Assembly (NCBI GenBank): GCA_022495005.1
Contig: JAGYXB010000135.1
Location: 1,984,001-2,048,000 of the forward strand
Origin: Rhyacophila brunnea
Taxonomy: Eukaryota; Arthropoda; Insecta; Trichoptera; Rhyacophilidae
Direction: 5' to 3'
Length of the DNA stretch: 64,000 nucleotides
Shown here: positions 48,251 to 60,044 of the stretch, piece after piece
Layout: each line of letters begins with the position of its first letter
How positions within the stretch are numbered: the first letter of the stretch is position 1
The notes under the pieces: generated by a model
Told to the model about the DNA's origin: nothing
What the model saw: only the letters and a program-made list of their open reading frames with translations
Databases searched by the model: none
Position numbers and translations under genes: made by a program

Positions 48251-48411
48251 CTACAATCGTGACCATTATACAGTATAATATTATAGTTTAGAATTGTTCC
48301 GTTGCCTAGGCAGCGAATTTATTATTGTCAGCCATTTGCAATTCCTTCCGTAAACAAACGATTAAACGTCAGTAAGCGGTCCTTTTTCTTAAGTGTGTAA
48401 TTTAACACGAT

Positions 48412-48848
48412 AATTGAGGCGTCTAATTCCAAAAAGCGATAAGTCCACATTTGGTCAAAATCGAGAAAAAAATACGCACGTATTCTTTGTATAATTTTAT
48501 ACAATATGTATTGATCTATAAATTCCAAAACGTGACATAATCCTTCGAAATAAAATATTTTAAGTCTCGATTTATTCCGTTATAAGTCCGTGTTTCATAT
48601 TATTTAAAGCTTGTTTGATTTCGCGCGTGTTTAAGTCAACCAATAAGGGAACGTTCAATATTGAAAAGGGCGTCTCCCATGCTGTAGCATCTAGTAACCT
48701 CATGACAGTGCCGTGAAAATATGTACCTTATGCGGAATAAATTAAAAAGTGAGGAAAACATATAATTGAAGCTTGAAACATAAAAACGTTGTTTCCCGAA
48801 AATAATGAATTGTGGACTTGTCGCTTTTTGTAATTAGACGCCTCAATT
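48412..48848. mobile_element. MITE with about 36-bp terminal inverted repeats
   Basis: The left end reads aattgaggcgtctaattcca then aaaagcgataagtccaca. The right end is its complement with two or three mismatches (tgtggacttgtcgcttttt ... gacgcctcaatt). The body is about 437 bp and non-coding. The terminal aatt is palindromic, which hides any target duplication, so the superfamily is open. Confidence 0.7.
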
Positions 48849-48854
48849 GAGAGC

Positions 48855-49640
48855 TAGTCAAAGAATCTAGTTTATCACAAGTTTTGTTTTTGTTTTGTTA
48901 CGCCATAGACGCATAATTTCTAACGCGCGTAAATAAGTACGCACACCGATTTTTTAAGATCTTGGTATAATTTAGTAATTTTATGACCAATTTGAATTGA
49001 TTCGAAGCCTCCTGTTAAATCTTCTGACTAATCGATTGCATCATCTCAATAAAAGAAAATCGCCGCTACGAATCAGGTTACATAAAACAATTGGCCATAT
49101 AATTACTACCACTCGTAATCAAATGTATATATATATCGCTATATACTACATATGTGATCCCTGGTCATGCAATGCTTCCAAATTAAGATAGGAAGAGGGT
49201 GGACCTCCGATTTTATTAGTCATTGCCTCCAGGCTTTTACGGCTTCTTCAGCGGCCCCACATTAAATGGTATGATAATAATAAAATTGATTAGGTACCCT
49301 CCTCGTACTTAATTGGCGTTGCTGCGCTTAGGTCACGATGTTAATATTTAATAAATAAACATACATACTATTATGGCCTGATGTGGTGATCAGTTTCAAG
49401 AGAATAACAGATGTGCCATAATAAGTTTTGCTAATAGTTATTGAGTAGGTAAGTATCTATAATAATATTTCAAATTGTCTATTGAATGTACTTGAAATAT
49501 CGATAAGATAGACTCAAATACTTTCATATTTAATCCTAGTTTTATGGTTTTACCATCCCCTCTAATAAATGATATAAAAAATGATACATTGAAATTCAAA
49601 TTTAAAAAATGGTATGTATTCTTATATATAAGCGGAGTGT
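48855..49640. other. AT-rich stretch without recognised genes
   Basis: Nothing was recognised beyond short chance frames. Confidence 0.4.
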
Positions 49641-49643
49641 ATC

Positions 49644-49804
49644 ACCATTTAAAACCCATAATACGACATATACTGTGAAAAACCGTTTAAATACGAAAAG
49701 GTTTTACCATTTAAAACACATAATACGACACATACTATAGAAAATCGTTTGAATACGATAAGATTTTACAACTTGAAACGCATATTTTTTATATACTTTA
49801 CGGG
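49644..49804 (+). repeat. 62-bp tandem repeat, about 2.6 units
   Basis: Units start accatttaaaacccataata (49644-49705), accatttaaaacacataata (49706-49767) and acaacttgaaacgcatattt (49768 onward). The first two units are each exactly 62 bases and differ at about eight positions; the third is partial and more diverged. Confidence 0.8.
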
Positions 49805-49880
49805 AAATATACCAGTAGATTTGTTGGTCAAGCTAAAGTAATTGTATTCTATGAATTTATACTTTTCATTCACTACAACT

Positions 49881-50272
49881 ACATTAAGAGCGTACATATA
49901 ATTAAGTGAAACGGAAAATTATTTTAAACACTATGTGGAACGAAATTTTGGCCGCGTTGCCATTCGGAGAGGGATAGTCGACCTGATCGCACGTCAATTT
50001 CTTTTGTGATGGAGTCGGATGAATTTAATCTTAAATCATGTAAAGATGACTAAAAAACGTTCCGCATGTACTTGAAAAAGAAAACATGTCAATGAATATA
50101 CTATTACGAATATAATTATAAACATAACATAAAAATAACGCATGTTGAACTTTTATGACAAATTATATTTCGTTCGGCTTGCGTCATTTGCACCCGCGAC
50201 CCGCAATCCGCGCATCGCCTAGTCACGATCTTTTTAGACCATGCCTCAGCTGAGGTAAAAGCAAAGGTACAG
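49881..50272 (+). repeat. 370-bp repeat family F, copy 2
   Basis: It has the same block order as 46605-46975, ending tgcctcagctgaggtaaaag. The more diverged sections are the agtgaaacgg block and the centre. Unlike copy 1 it has an extra cacccgcgacccgcaatcc segment, which is also present in copy 3. It is followed directly by copy 3. Confidence 0.7.
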
Positions 50273-50650
50273 TTATTAAGTTGACGCATCAGTGAAACGC
50301 CAAATAATTTTTAACTATAGGCGCGACGAAATTTTGGACTCGCTCGCATTCAGTGAGAGAATGTAGAGCCAGATACACGTCACTTTGCTGCGTGATGGCG
50401 ACGGGCCAATTAATTCTAAAATCGTGTAAAGATGACTAAAAACGTTACCCATTTACTTTAAAAAGAAAACATGTCAATGAATATATTATTATTGTTACTA
50501 ATAGAACAATAAACAGAACATAAAATGGACGTATGTTGGATTTATATGACAAATAATATTTCGTTTGACAGGCGTCATTTGCACCCACGACCCGCAATCC
50601 GCGCATCGCCTAGCAACGATCTTTTTATACCGGGCCTCAACTAATGCACG
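50273..50650 (+). repeat. 370-bp repeat family F, copy 3
   Basis: It starts ttattaagttgacgcatcag immediately after copy 2 and runs through the same blocks to a decayed end, gggcctcaactaatg. In its first half it is closer to copy 1 than to the adjacent copy 2, so the pair may not be a recent simple tandem duplication. Confidence 0.7.
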
Positions 50651-50654
50651 GCCT

Positions 50655-52400
50655 TAATAAAAGTACTTATTTTTATTTCTGCTATTAATTATTATACTTA
50701 TATGAGAATATTTTGATATATACAATATAATAAAACTTTCAAAATGCAAAAGAATGGATTTTTGATTAATGTATGGTTTACATACGAGTACTTACATATT
50801 TATTATAAGTATGTACCTATATATAATGTTTATCTCATTTCTCAGGAAATGTCGGCTTAGGTACATAACTCAACTCGTTTAACGTAACATGCGTATAGAA
50901 TTGAAAAGATTTGCAATATTTTACGTTGTTTTGTTGTTTGATGGGCATAAAAATTATAAGCGGAATTTAATGCGAAAAATATTATTTTGTACGGGAAACG
51001 TTTACGATATGATATAACGATCTCAAAGGAACGTTAAATTTATTTCAAATACACATAACTTTAATAATATGACGGTAAACATTTTTATTGTAGGGAGTGA
51101 GTTTTAGTGTTGGAGATCCCACAAAGTTGACGCAGGCCTAGTTTGTTACTTAGTAATAAACAATAAAATGTTTAATACTGTCGTTTTGCTTCGGTTCATT
51201 AATTTTTATTTGTCTTTCACTTTTATAGATCGCTCATTGCAATTAATACTGTATGAACAAGGTGACGCAATATTCCATTATTTATTATATAATTCAATAC
51301 AATTTGACGTGTAATAGATGAATAAATTATATATATTTAAATAAGGGCTTTTACTATTATAATATAACACTATACTTCCGCCTTAATAGCAAAGTTTAAT
51401 ATTATAGTGCATTCACGTAATCATTGTTGTTTAAAAGTAGCATTTATTGTGAATTAATTATCGCGGATTCTTCTTATTTGGTCCACGGTTGCGTAGTTAG
51501 TAGGTCACATATCTTTGAACTCATAAGTACATCGGCTGAAAAAAAATACTTGATGTTGTTGTTTCAATCTGTTTGATATAGATAAAAGACCGACATGTAT
51601 TTGAATAATGGTTAACTATCATTCCTCGTAAAAATATATCAGAATATCTTCACTTTTAGAGGTCCACATGCTTCGGTTATAAGAGAAGATGGTAATTTAC
51701 TATTTTTTTTACGCAGGTAGCATATATCACCAATCATTGCATGCAACACATAAAACTAAATTATTATTAATTTTAGAGATGATTTAGGGTCAATTTAAAT
51801 AATATTTTTTTATAAGTAGGTTAAGTATCCGATGAAAAATCACATCTATTTATTCATTACATTCAAAACACAGTTTATTTAGAATATTTAAATTAAATTA
51901 TAATTAGTTTATAACACTTATTAACTTACTGCATAATATACTATAAATAACTAACTACCTGTGTTTTATTTTCATAGCTGAAAAAATATTTTAATTACAA
52001 GAATATACTACTTGTATTATAAAAAACGTTACTTATATTCTAATAAAATTTTCGACATATTTTTGACCGTTTTGATGAGTGATTTTTGTAAGAGCTTTGT
52101 TCACATAGGTACGGTGCTATCATAATCACTGGAAACAAAACAGTAGGGTCATGCCCGATGAAATATTAGATCAGTTATTAAGATATAATATCCTTTTGTG
52201 CAGGACGCATTGTATAAAGTATCCTTAATAATGGGTCATTTGTTAGTTTCACACACAGATACTGTCATGTCACAAATACTGTGATGCATTGAGTACCAAC
52301 CTTTTTTTACACAAATACTGTTAAATAAATGCCAGATTTAGTATTTTTTTTAAATCGTGTTATACTTATATAATGTTTGAGGCTTTCACGGTTGTTTTTT
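50655..52400. other. Long AT-rich stretch without recognised genes
   Basis: Nothing was recognised on either strand. Confidence 0.4.
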
Positions 52401-52403
52401 ATC

Positions 52404-52560
52404 GTAGTATATTCTTGGGTTTTCACCGTGTCTCCTTCTTCCTTCTTTACTCGACGTTTCGGGCTCGTTGCAGAGTCTTGATAATGGCCTCTGCAACGAG
52501 CCCGAAACGTCAAGTAAAGAAGGAAGAAGGAGACACGGTGAAAACCCAAGAATATACTAC
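52404..52560. mobile_element. Near-perfect palindrome (foldback element), 72-bp arms
   Basis: Positions 52404-52475 and 52489-52560 are reverse complements at 71 of 72 positions, around a 13-base loop (tcttgataatggc). The single mismatch is in actcgacg versus acttgacg. Both strands therefore encode almost the same peptide (FHRVSFFLLY...), which explains the overlapping 77- and 80-codon frames on opposite strands; neither is a gene. A diverged single arm is at 22395-22460. The near identity of the arms suggests a recent or actively homogenised element. Confidence 0.85.
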
Positions 52561-52677
52561 GTGTTATACTTCATATCCGGAATGGGAAACAAGAAGTGCA
52601 GGTTAAGTCCCAGAAAAGTAATATAGCTAGTTTATACCAGTAGTATTTGATATTGATATCTTGAAATGGTATGATAT

Positions 52678-53055
52678 TCAGAAGAGAAGAAGAATATTAT
52701 TAATTTCTTCGTACACCTTCTGAGAATAGTGATCCTGCACTGATCTGATTGCTCCGACTGTTGTCAGATCAGTCGCTTTCTTTAAGATGTCTCTCTCTTC
52801 GTGTCATGTCATGTCACAGGTAAGTCTTTTAGCAAGTGGCGGAAGAACTGAAAAAACCTGTGTCCTATAGGTTGATAAAAAAGGTTTTTTGATGCCAAGT
52901 TCTTCCGATTTGAAGTCATTTATGCCCACGGCCGTCTACAGAATGTCGACCACCACTTCTTGAAATTGTCTATTTTCATAATATATGACGAGTGAGTCCA
53001 AACTTGTACACCGTATTGTAAAATTTAGTAAAATCATCGCATTGGCCAGTTTTTA
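52678..53055 (-). pseudogene. Second unidentified decayed coding relic
   Basis: The minus strand from about 53050 reads GQCDDFTKFYNTVYKFGL. After a frameshift near 52990 it continues VIYYENRQFQEVVVDIL, a stop, INDFKSEELGIKKPF, VLPPLAKRLTCDMT, a stop, ERDILKKATDLTTVGAIRS and VYEEINNIL to a stop at 52678-52680. About 120 codons are alignable with one frameshift and two internal stops, and the composition is balanced. I recognise no domain. It may be a host gene relic, an element-encoded protein or an endogenised gene. Confidence 0.45.
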
Positions 53056-53059
53056 TTTT

Positions 53060-54718
53060 TATTATTTATAATTAAACTGTTTTCCACATCGTTTTATAGA
53101 ATTTTTGGAGCTCACAAGTCTGACGGGAGTGTTTTTTAGGGTGGTGTGAATCATGTTTAAATTAATTGAATCAGCATTTAATTGGTGAAATTCGAATTTA
53201 CAAAATGATAATATGATATTATACCTATGATATCAATAATGCTTAAATATATCCGTTGAACTAACTATGAATAATTCATACTTGTCAAATTAAAGTTGAC
53301 ACACATTCAAAGATATAATGAGAAATTAATTGATAGGTCCATTTCTCCCAAAATGTTTACCTCTGGACCTTTTGTATGTATCCATTATACTATCTTGTGA
53401 GTACACACCTGTATGTACTTATTCTAATAATTAAGTAGAATAATATTAGATATCGCGTGCTAACATAAATCCCCGATCATAATATTTTTTTACGAATCTG
53501 TCAGGTTCGCCAAGAGTATGTTAGTAACGTCTGCTGTCACAAATACGGTAACAGGAAATAGGTTCATTTATATAGAAGGGGATGCATTTTAGTAAACTGG
53601 ATGCTTAACGATTTTTGATTGAGGTTGAACATGTTTAATAGATTAGTGCAATAAAAAGGCGTTATATTTTTTACGTAAAGGAACTTCAATAGTTATGGTA
53701 CGACATATTTTTTGTGTTTAAAGAAATCGGAGCTATGTCTAGAAATTTAAAAAAAAGATTAATTTCATCCGGCTATCTTTACAATGTTTATAACCTTATA
53801 AATCCAACAGACTATTTTTTCAAGGTATAATAAAAACTGTCTAATTTTATTAATTATGCCAAATCAACCATAATAATATTGTATGCTTAAAAATTGAATA
53901 CAACAAGTTGAATAATTATAAAGTTCACATAAAAAGTTGTTCAAAATTCAATCTACGTTTAGCTCTCGTTGTGATGATTTTAGACTTTCATTTCGCACAA
54001 ACAATTATTATTCCTATATTTTGTCTTTTTGATGTCATGTTATTTTTTATTAGGTGAGATGTCTTGTCAAGTATTATTGTATTGTTTTTATGTTGATAAT
54101 ACTAAAATGATATGATAGCTTTGCACAAAATAATGTTGAGCAAATTAATTAAATTTAATGAATTATGCCTCTCTTTACAAATTTATGTTAAAGTTTTATG
54201 AGAGACAGATATTATGTTTTCAATTTGACTTTTGAGATGGGAAACATAACAAACTAGATGTCTCGGAATTAGAGACGTTACATTTGTCTCGCTTCATTCG
54301 TTTTTATTCCTTGAATGGTTTCCCTTGAAAGAATACAAAAAAGTGAAAGAAAAAAATAGTAATTTGATATAGTCGCGAGACAGTAAGCTGTGAACAGTAG
54401 CAATCTAGCAAACCCAACATTTTTTCTATTTGTTTTTTTTTCAACAGCGATGGGACATCTCGATAGTGCATTCAGAACAAATTATCTCATTAGTGTTCGT
54501 TGGTTCCGAACGTTAAACACAATAATTTAACAGTCCCGCGTGAATACATTATCATTAAAAAGTGAATTAATGTTAGGTAAAGTTTAAATGACAAAACAAT
54601 GTTTCAATTCACGCAATACGTATACATACACTGTACTGAGTCGTATAAATAAAATGATATCTATGATTTTTAATACTAACATTAATATTATATAAATCGT
54701 GCGTTATATTATACAATA
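53060..54718. other. Long AT-rich stretch without recognised genes
   Basis: Nothing was recognised on either strand. Confidence 0.4.
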
Positions 54719-54721
54719 TTA

Positions 54722-54800
54722 ATATCATCATCAGTCTGGGTAAATCCACTGCTAAATGAAGACCTCTGAAGGATAATTCCACTTTCTTCTATGACTAGTG
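54722..54800 (-). pseudogene. RTE-type retrotransposon tail (antisense)
   Basis: Its atcatcatcagtctgggta followed by aatgaagacctctgaagg is the antisense RTE signature. A gtggcgcgtttag string just beyond resembles the terminus of the hAT-like element at 32045. Confidence 0.5.
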
Positions 54801-54849
54801 GCGCGTTTAGTAAAGCAGAGGTTGGATAATTTTGAAGACCTACGATAAA

Positions 54850-56200
54850 AAAAATTGTAATCGAATATTAACTGTCTAAATAAATCCATGTAAGTATTTG
54901 AACAATCTATGTATTATTTTTATTTTGTTTACATTATAAAAATACGAATTTATTCACATTGACTCCTTTTTTACAAATAACAATACATACATACATTAGT
55001 ATAACATTAGATTTTAGTATAATATTATGTTTGAACTGCTTGGAGCCCCTCTTTAAATTTTCTTGCGATTCGATTGCGTCAAAGAAAATTACCGCTGTCT
55101 ATCACGTACATTACATTCTTCTGCATAAATTAGTAATCTTATCGATTGAGCTTCCTCTAAATCTACTATACGAACGTTTTCTACCTCATACTAATACATG
55201 ATTAGATCTATCTCGCGATTATGTCTTCGTCGAGCTATGTTGCATACATGTTTCCATTTAAGGTAAACTATATTACATCGCACACAGTCTTTGGTAGGTA
55301 TCTTATTTAATTGTATAATCCTTACGTTTTGTGCACAATATGAACCTTTCCATAAGACGTTGTGATACTTAAAGTTTTTGGTCTTATCTGTTACTAATAG
55401 TTGAATATTTTACGATTTAGGCAGAACGGGGAATAGGTCACTTTTGAAAACATTACAATATTAGTCCAGCCCAGTTTTAATTTATTATTTCGACTAGATA
55501 TAATATGAATATATGTAATTTTAATTCGCTAAATAATGAAATACATCTAATTTTATAATGGGACATGATAAGTAAATACGTTATTAATAATTTACCTTGC
55601 AAAGTGCTTGGTTCATAACATACTATGTGTTGGATAATTGTAACATATGATTCAGGATTTAATCACACTAATTGGGTAAAACTCAAGAGTTACATTTATT
55701 GTCCTTTCATTTAAAGTGTTCTTGTTACTCATAAAATGAAGTAAAGTAAGTATAAATAATATTCTTAATAGCGGTTGAGTAAATAACATAAAACTATTCC
55801 TCGTAATAGTAGCAGATATTACTTTTAATTTCACATAAAGAAATATATTTTATAGTGGTCGAAACATTTATTAATGGTGAGCTTATTTATATGTTTAGAA
55901 AATACTAGAATTATCGATATTTCGTGATAGTATTTATTCCATCATCCATAGATTATGAACTTCACGGGCCATACCTTGCGTGGGATAATTAAATGTAACA
56001 CTCCAGTGGCGTTACTGGTATATTTGTATTAAGATTAAAAGTACATAGCCAGGTAATTTTCAGGTAGTTAAGAATAATATTATTATAATCATTATAGAAT
56101 TAATAAAAAAATGTGAATTATATTAATATCGTTGAGAAAAAGCTATGAATATTTTTCAGGCATACTCTCGTGTTATGTTACACATTTTCAATTTCGCTTT
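54850..56200. other. AT-rich stretch without recognised genes
   Basis: Nothing was recognised on either strand. Confidence 0.4.
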
Positions 56201-56205
56201 TTTGA

Positions 56206-56318
56206 GTAAGTTTTCTTCTTCTTCCACCCTGCCACGACCCAGCATTGGGGCATAGGGCAAGCACAAGTTCGCGCCACTTCCCTCGGTCCATCGCCAACTC
56301 TTGCGCCTCCCGCCATGA
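56206..56318 (-). pseudogene. RTE-type retrotransposon C-terminus
   Basis: The minus strand reads SWREAQELAMDRGKWRELVL, then ALCPNAGSWQGG and an arginine-rich end with a gaagaagaa tail. The A.DR.KWR.LV.ALC block is a standard ending of RTE-like polymerases. The fragment is in one open frame but only about 37 codons long. Confidence 0.7.
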
Positions 56319-56384
56319 GTAAGTAGTCTAAAATCTATAGGCATATAATATCTACTACTTACAAAGGTAGAGTATACGTTTTAT

Positions 56385-57095
56385 AACTTATAACTTTTTG
56401 CTAGCCTGATTCGCCTCTTTGCCTAATTACCTCGCATAAAATTAGGTCAAATGATGTAGTAATAAGGTAGTAAATAGTAAATGTAGTAATAAGAAAATAA
56501 CTAGATTATCTTCTTCTTCTTCGATGGCGCTACAGTTCAAGTCGAGCCCTGGGCTCCTCCACCGCCGTCCTCGAGCCGGAACGATCCTCCGCACGTCTTT
56601 TCCAGTTCCTGATTTTTGGCAGCTGGTTGGCATCTTTTGTAATGTTATCACCCCATCGTGTGCGTGGATTTCCCACTGGCTTTTTCGTCCCCTGGGTTTC
56701 CTTCGAGGATCTTCTTCGGTATCCGTGACTCAGGCATGCGCTGGACATGGCCTGCCCAGTTTAGCCTCTGGAGTTTTACGAAGGTGGAGAGTTTTGAATC
56801 TTGGTATAGTTCCGTGTTGTACCTAATTCTCCACTCCCCACCATCATTCATGGGTCCGTATATCCGCCTCAGGATCTTTCTCTCAAAGCAGTCCACCATT
56901 TCAGCTGCTTTCATATTTAGCGTCCATGACTCGCACCCGTATGGAACGACTGTGCGTATGACGGTTTTATAGAGCTGGGTCTTATAGTAAATAATAATAA
57001 AAAAAAATAAAAAATAATAAATAAATAATATATGTAAAAAAATATTTTTAGTCAATTATATTACATTATTTTCATCCTTGAGCCGGGAGTGCTAC
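56385..57095 (+). repeat. Dispersed repeat family D, copy interrupted by a LINE
   Basis: The left part (56385-56512, containing tttgcctaattacctcgc) and right part (about 56990-57095, containing aaatatttttagtcaat and gagccgggagt) match the two halves of the continuous copy at 29515-29715. The insert between them is the RTE-like LINE fragment at 56512-56990, so the repeat is older than the LINE. Confidence 0.6.
56512..56990 (-). pseudogene. RTE-type LINE fragment inserted in repeat D
   Basis: The minus strand from about 56990 reads LYKTVIRTVVPYGCESWTLN, then FERKILRRIYGP, LQRLNWAGHVQRMPESRIPK and, after a frameshift near 56700, KKPVGNPRTRWGDNITKDA and IRNWKRRAEDR to a stop near 56524. The order Y.CE.WTL ... 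FER..LRRI.GP ... L.W.GH..RM ... G.PR.RW.D ... NW...A.DR is the C-terminal third of RTE-clade polymerases. One frameshift separates two long open segments. A gaagaagaag-type tail follows at the 3' end. It is a relatively young 5'-truncated copy. Confidence 0.8.
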
Positions 57096-57099
57096 GTTA

Positions 57100-58250
57100 T
57101 GAAGAAGCAACTCTATGGATATACATATATGTGGTAACAGTTTTAGCAACATTTGAGGTCTCTCGGTGGGATTCGTGTTTCTTGTGTTTTATGGCCTGAC
57201 AGTCATAAAATATTAAACCAAATCCGAAGCTTCAATACCTTGCTCCATGGTGACTGGTTTTCGCATTATCTATTTATCTTAATAATCTGTGATGTGGTCT
57301 CACCACATTAATAAATGGTTTCACGTTTCACAAGTCTCATTTAGATAGTTAATTGATTATAATATGTAACTATTCGCTGAATATTATTTTTTATACGATA
57401 ACCGACTCACCTAATCAAAGTTCAGTTAATATATAAATCTAATTTATTATTAAATTTGATTTAATATTAAATAAAATTTATAATTTACTTAATTTTACTG
57501 TAATAATATTTTGAATATACTTAAAAACTACTTGATCAGATGTATTTTGTCTAACAAAAAAATATTCGGATGCCATTGCCTACTTTGAATATAATACTAC
57601 GATATACTTGACGCGTGATAAATATTTCCTTTGAATTAAGTAAGGCTGTTCAAAAGCTCTCCATGCGTAACCAGTCACTATTTTGTATCCTGTGAACTAT
57701 CAAGGCCTATTTCTACTTGGGGGTGAAAAGGTGCGCCTGATTCGGAGGTTTCTAGCTGCACTTGACAGAGGCGGACCGATTATATTATTTATGATAATAT
57801 ATTATTCAACATTTTATTTTAAGAATAGTTTGTAGTATCTTAGGGTGTTAAGTCTGATAAGTCTGTAGATTTTGTAGAAAATGTCTATATGTGAATTATA
57901 ATGGTTTGTCTTTTCTCAAGATAGAATAATCGTAATATAATAATCATATGATAAATTACATGAATGCAATAAATGGTATTATTGTGAATCTCGTCATTAG
58001 AAAATTGGAATTAGGCAAAATTTTATTTAATTAATAGCAACGTTTAAAATTATTCTATTGTAAATACGTATAATACACATTTAGATTAGATTGATAAATA
58101 ACATTATATAGTAAAATATATCCGGAAAATATTTTATTTGAGTTTCCAATTGACTCGTATTTAAAAAAAATGCACCATTTTGCGTTCCGTATTTGCCATG
58201 TTATAATAATATGTATTTAATGATGGTTTTACATATTAATATCTCAAGGT
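57100..58250. other. AT-rich stretch without recognised genes
   Basis: A short GC-richer patch occurs near 57690-57780. Nothing was recognised. Confidence 0.35.
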
Positions 58251-58254
58251 TATT

Positions 58255-58440
58255 CAGTGCAGTGTGTAAGGCGTCGGCCTGTCATCCGGGATCTCCGTGT
58301 TCGATTCCCAGTGAGGTCACAATATATTTATGAGATTTTTTTTAAAGTGTTTATGATTGTTTCACTTATATTACTAAATACACTACTGTATCACTACACT
58401 ACTCTCAGTCGGCCTCTTGGGCTGTTTTAGTGTTATAAAG
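58255..58440 (+). repeat. tRNA-derived SINE, family S2 copy 2
   Basis: The head, gtaaggcgtcggcctgtc, and box B, gtgttcgattcccagtgagg, are better preserved than in the copy at 25918. The body has gtcacaatatatttatgag and tttcacttatattactaaat. It is not a functional tRNA. Confidence 0.65.
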
Positions 58441-58444
58441 CATA

Positions 58445-59612
58445 TATAATAATGATGTATTTATATATTTTTATAAGTAAAATATATTTAAGATCAAATG
58501 CTAATAATTGTAGCAATAATATAATAATGCGATTTATAGAATATTTAAATTTGATACAGTTAATAAATAAAACGTGCGAAATTTGATGTAGATAAGGGAT
58601 TCGATTTAATTAATAGATATCATTTAAACATTTTGAACCGGCTCTGATTTTGAAGGTGCGAGAGTAAATCGCCCCCCGGCATTTCAATTATATATTGTTA
58701 ACGGAAACAATCTCAAAAAACAATAAATCTAAACGGGAACAACTCTCGGTTATTATTACCTCTATTGTGAGAATTGAGTTGTTGCATCAAGCGCTTTACG
58801 CAGCGTATAAAGATCGATAGCTGGTATAAATTAAACAAAGCAGACATTATGGGAAATAAAATCGCATTCTTCTTGTACTATTATTTATTTATATCCAAAT
58901 TAAGAGACAGGAGAGATATTTATTGTTTTTTAAATTGAACTTACGTAAATTTAACTATCGTCTCTTGTTTGGAATACAATACACTGGTACGTTGTTTATA
59001 TAATCTGACTTTGTATAGCTATATAAATCAATATGATTGCCAATTAAGCTTAATTTGATTTCTAATGAATCATTTTAAAATTATTGGTGGTGTAAAATAT
59101 TCAACGATATAAATGATTTTCGAAGTAATTATTTGTCATATCCAATTAGATTAGTTTATAGTGTATGTATTTTTTTTTTACGTAAATAGTTTTCAAGATG
59201 ATAATAAACTAAGTATATTAAACTCATCAGGTTAGTTTATTACTTAATAGTTATGTCAGTGCCACACGATTTTCTAGACGACTAATAATTATTAGTCTTG
59301 ACAAAAGTGTTTACTTATTTATTTATAACAGTATTATGGAAGTACATTTATAGAACAATGTGCCACAATACATAGTAAAATATTATAAGGTATACAATTA
59401 TTTTAAAGTAAACATGAAAAAGATTAAAAAAATATTTAATTACTGATAACATCATAATATGAATATAAAATAAAACAATATAATTGCAGAGATAACGTGA
59501 ATTCTTATGCAATATGAAATGAAATAAATTAATAAGTTTAGTTATGATATCTGAAATAAGAAAGATAGTGGTCATCGACTAATTAACCAATATTTAAGAT
59601 TTAAATTACTGT
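58445..59612. other. AT-rich stretch without recognised genes
   Basis: Nothing was recognised on either strand. Confidence 0.4.
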
Positions 59613-59618
59613 TTTGTT

Positions 59619-59765
59619 AAGGCGAAGTCTTCACTGAGCCTTTTTTAAAGAGGCACCTAGCGGAAAAATACGAAGCTTGCAATTTGAGACATTTTTTTGA
59701 TAATTTACAATTTCAACTGTATTAATGAATAAATATGTAAGGATTTCAAGTTATACACATTTATA
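59619..59765 (+). repeat. Family C repeat, deleted copy
   Basis: It starts ggcgaagtcttcactgagcc and continues with the same gaggcacctagcggaaaaat arm as 14229, but at about 59738 jumps to ggatttcaagttatacacat, which corresponds to the interior of the full copy near 11010. An internal deletion of about 120 bases explains this. Confidence 0.7.
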
Positions 59766-59814
59766 TTTCAACGCATATTATCAACGTGCTTTATCAATTA
59801 TTAAGCTATGGGCG

Positions 59815-60040
59815 TCTTATCTGATTACGACGAAATTACCTCGCCTATTATTCCATCCTTTGAATATATACCGATCTTGAACCGGGTATGGTTCAGCCAA
59901 TATATTTATTAGATCAAGAGTGTTTCTGTACATTAAATTGTCTGGCACTGTTTTATAACAGGCGTGGTTCGGCACATTGGTATACCATGAGTGTTCTACC
60001 AGTGTTCCGCAATATTTTTTGAAGCGTAGAAAGAGCATAA
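59815..60040 (-). other. Unidentified open frame of 73 codons
   Basis: The minus frame at 59817-60038 has balanced composition (for example VPNHACYKTVPDNLMYRN) and is less AT-rich than its surroundings. No family is recognised and no neighbouring conserved frame extends it. It could be a relic. Confidence 0.25.
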
Positions 60041-60044
60041 TAAC

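Noticed and set aside
52307..52606. Overlapping open frames of 80 and 77 codons on opposite strands
   Set aside because: Both are read-through of the 72-bp palindrome, which explains their near-identical peptides.
56524..56972. Plus-strand frames of 100 and 104 codons
   Set aside because: They are antisense shadows of the RTE polymerase fragment on the minus strand.
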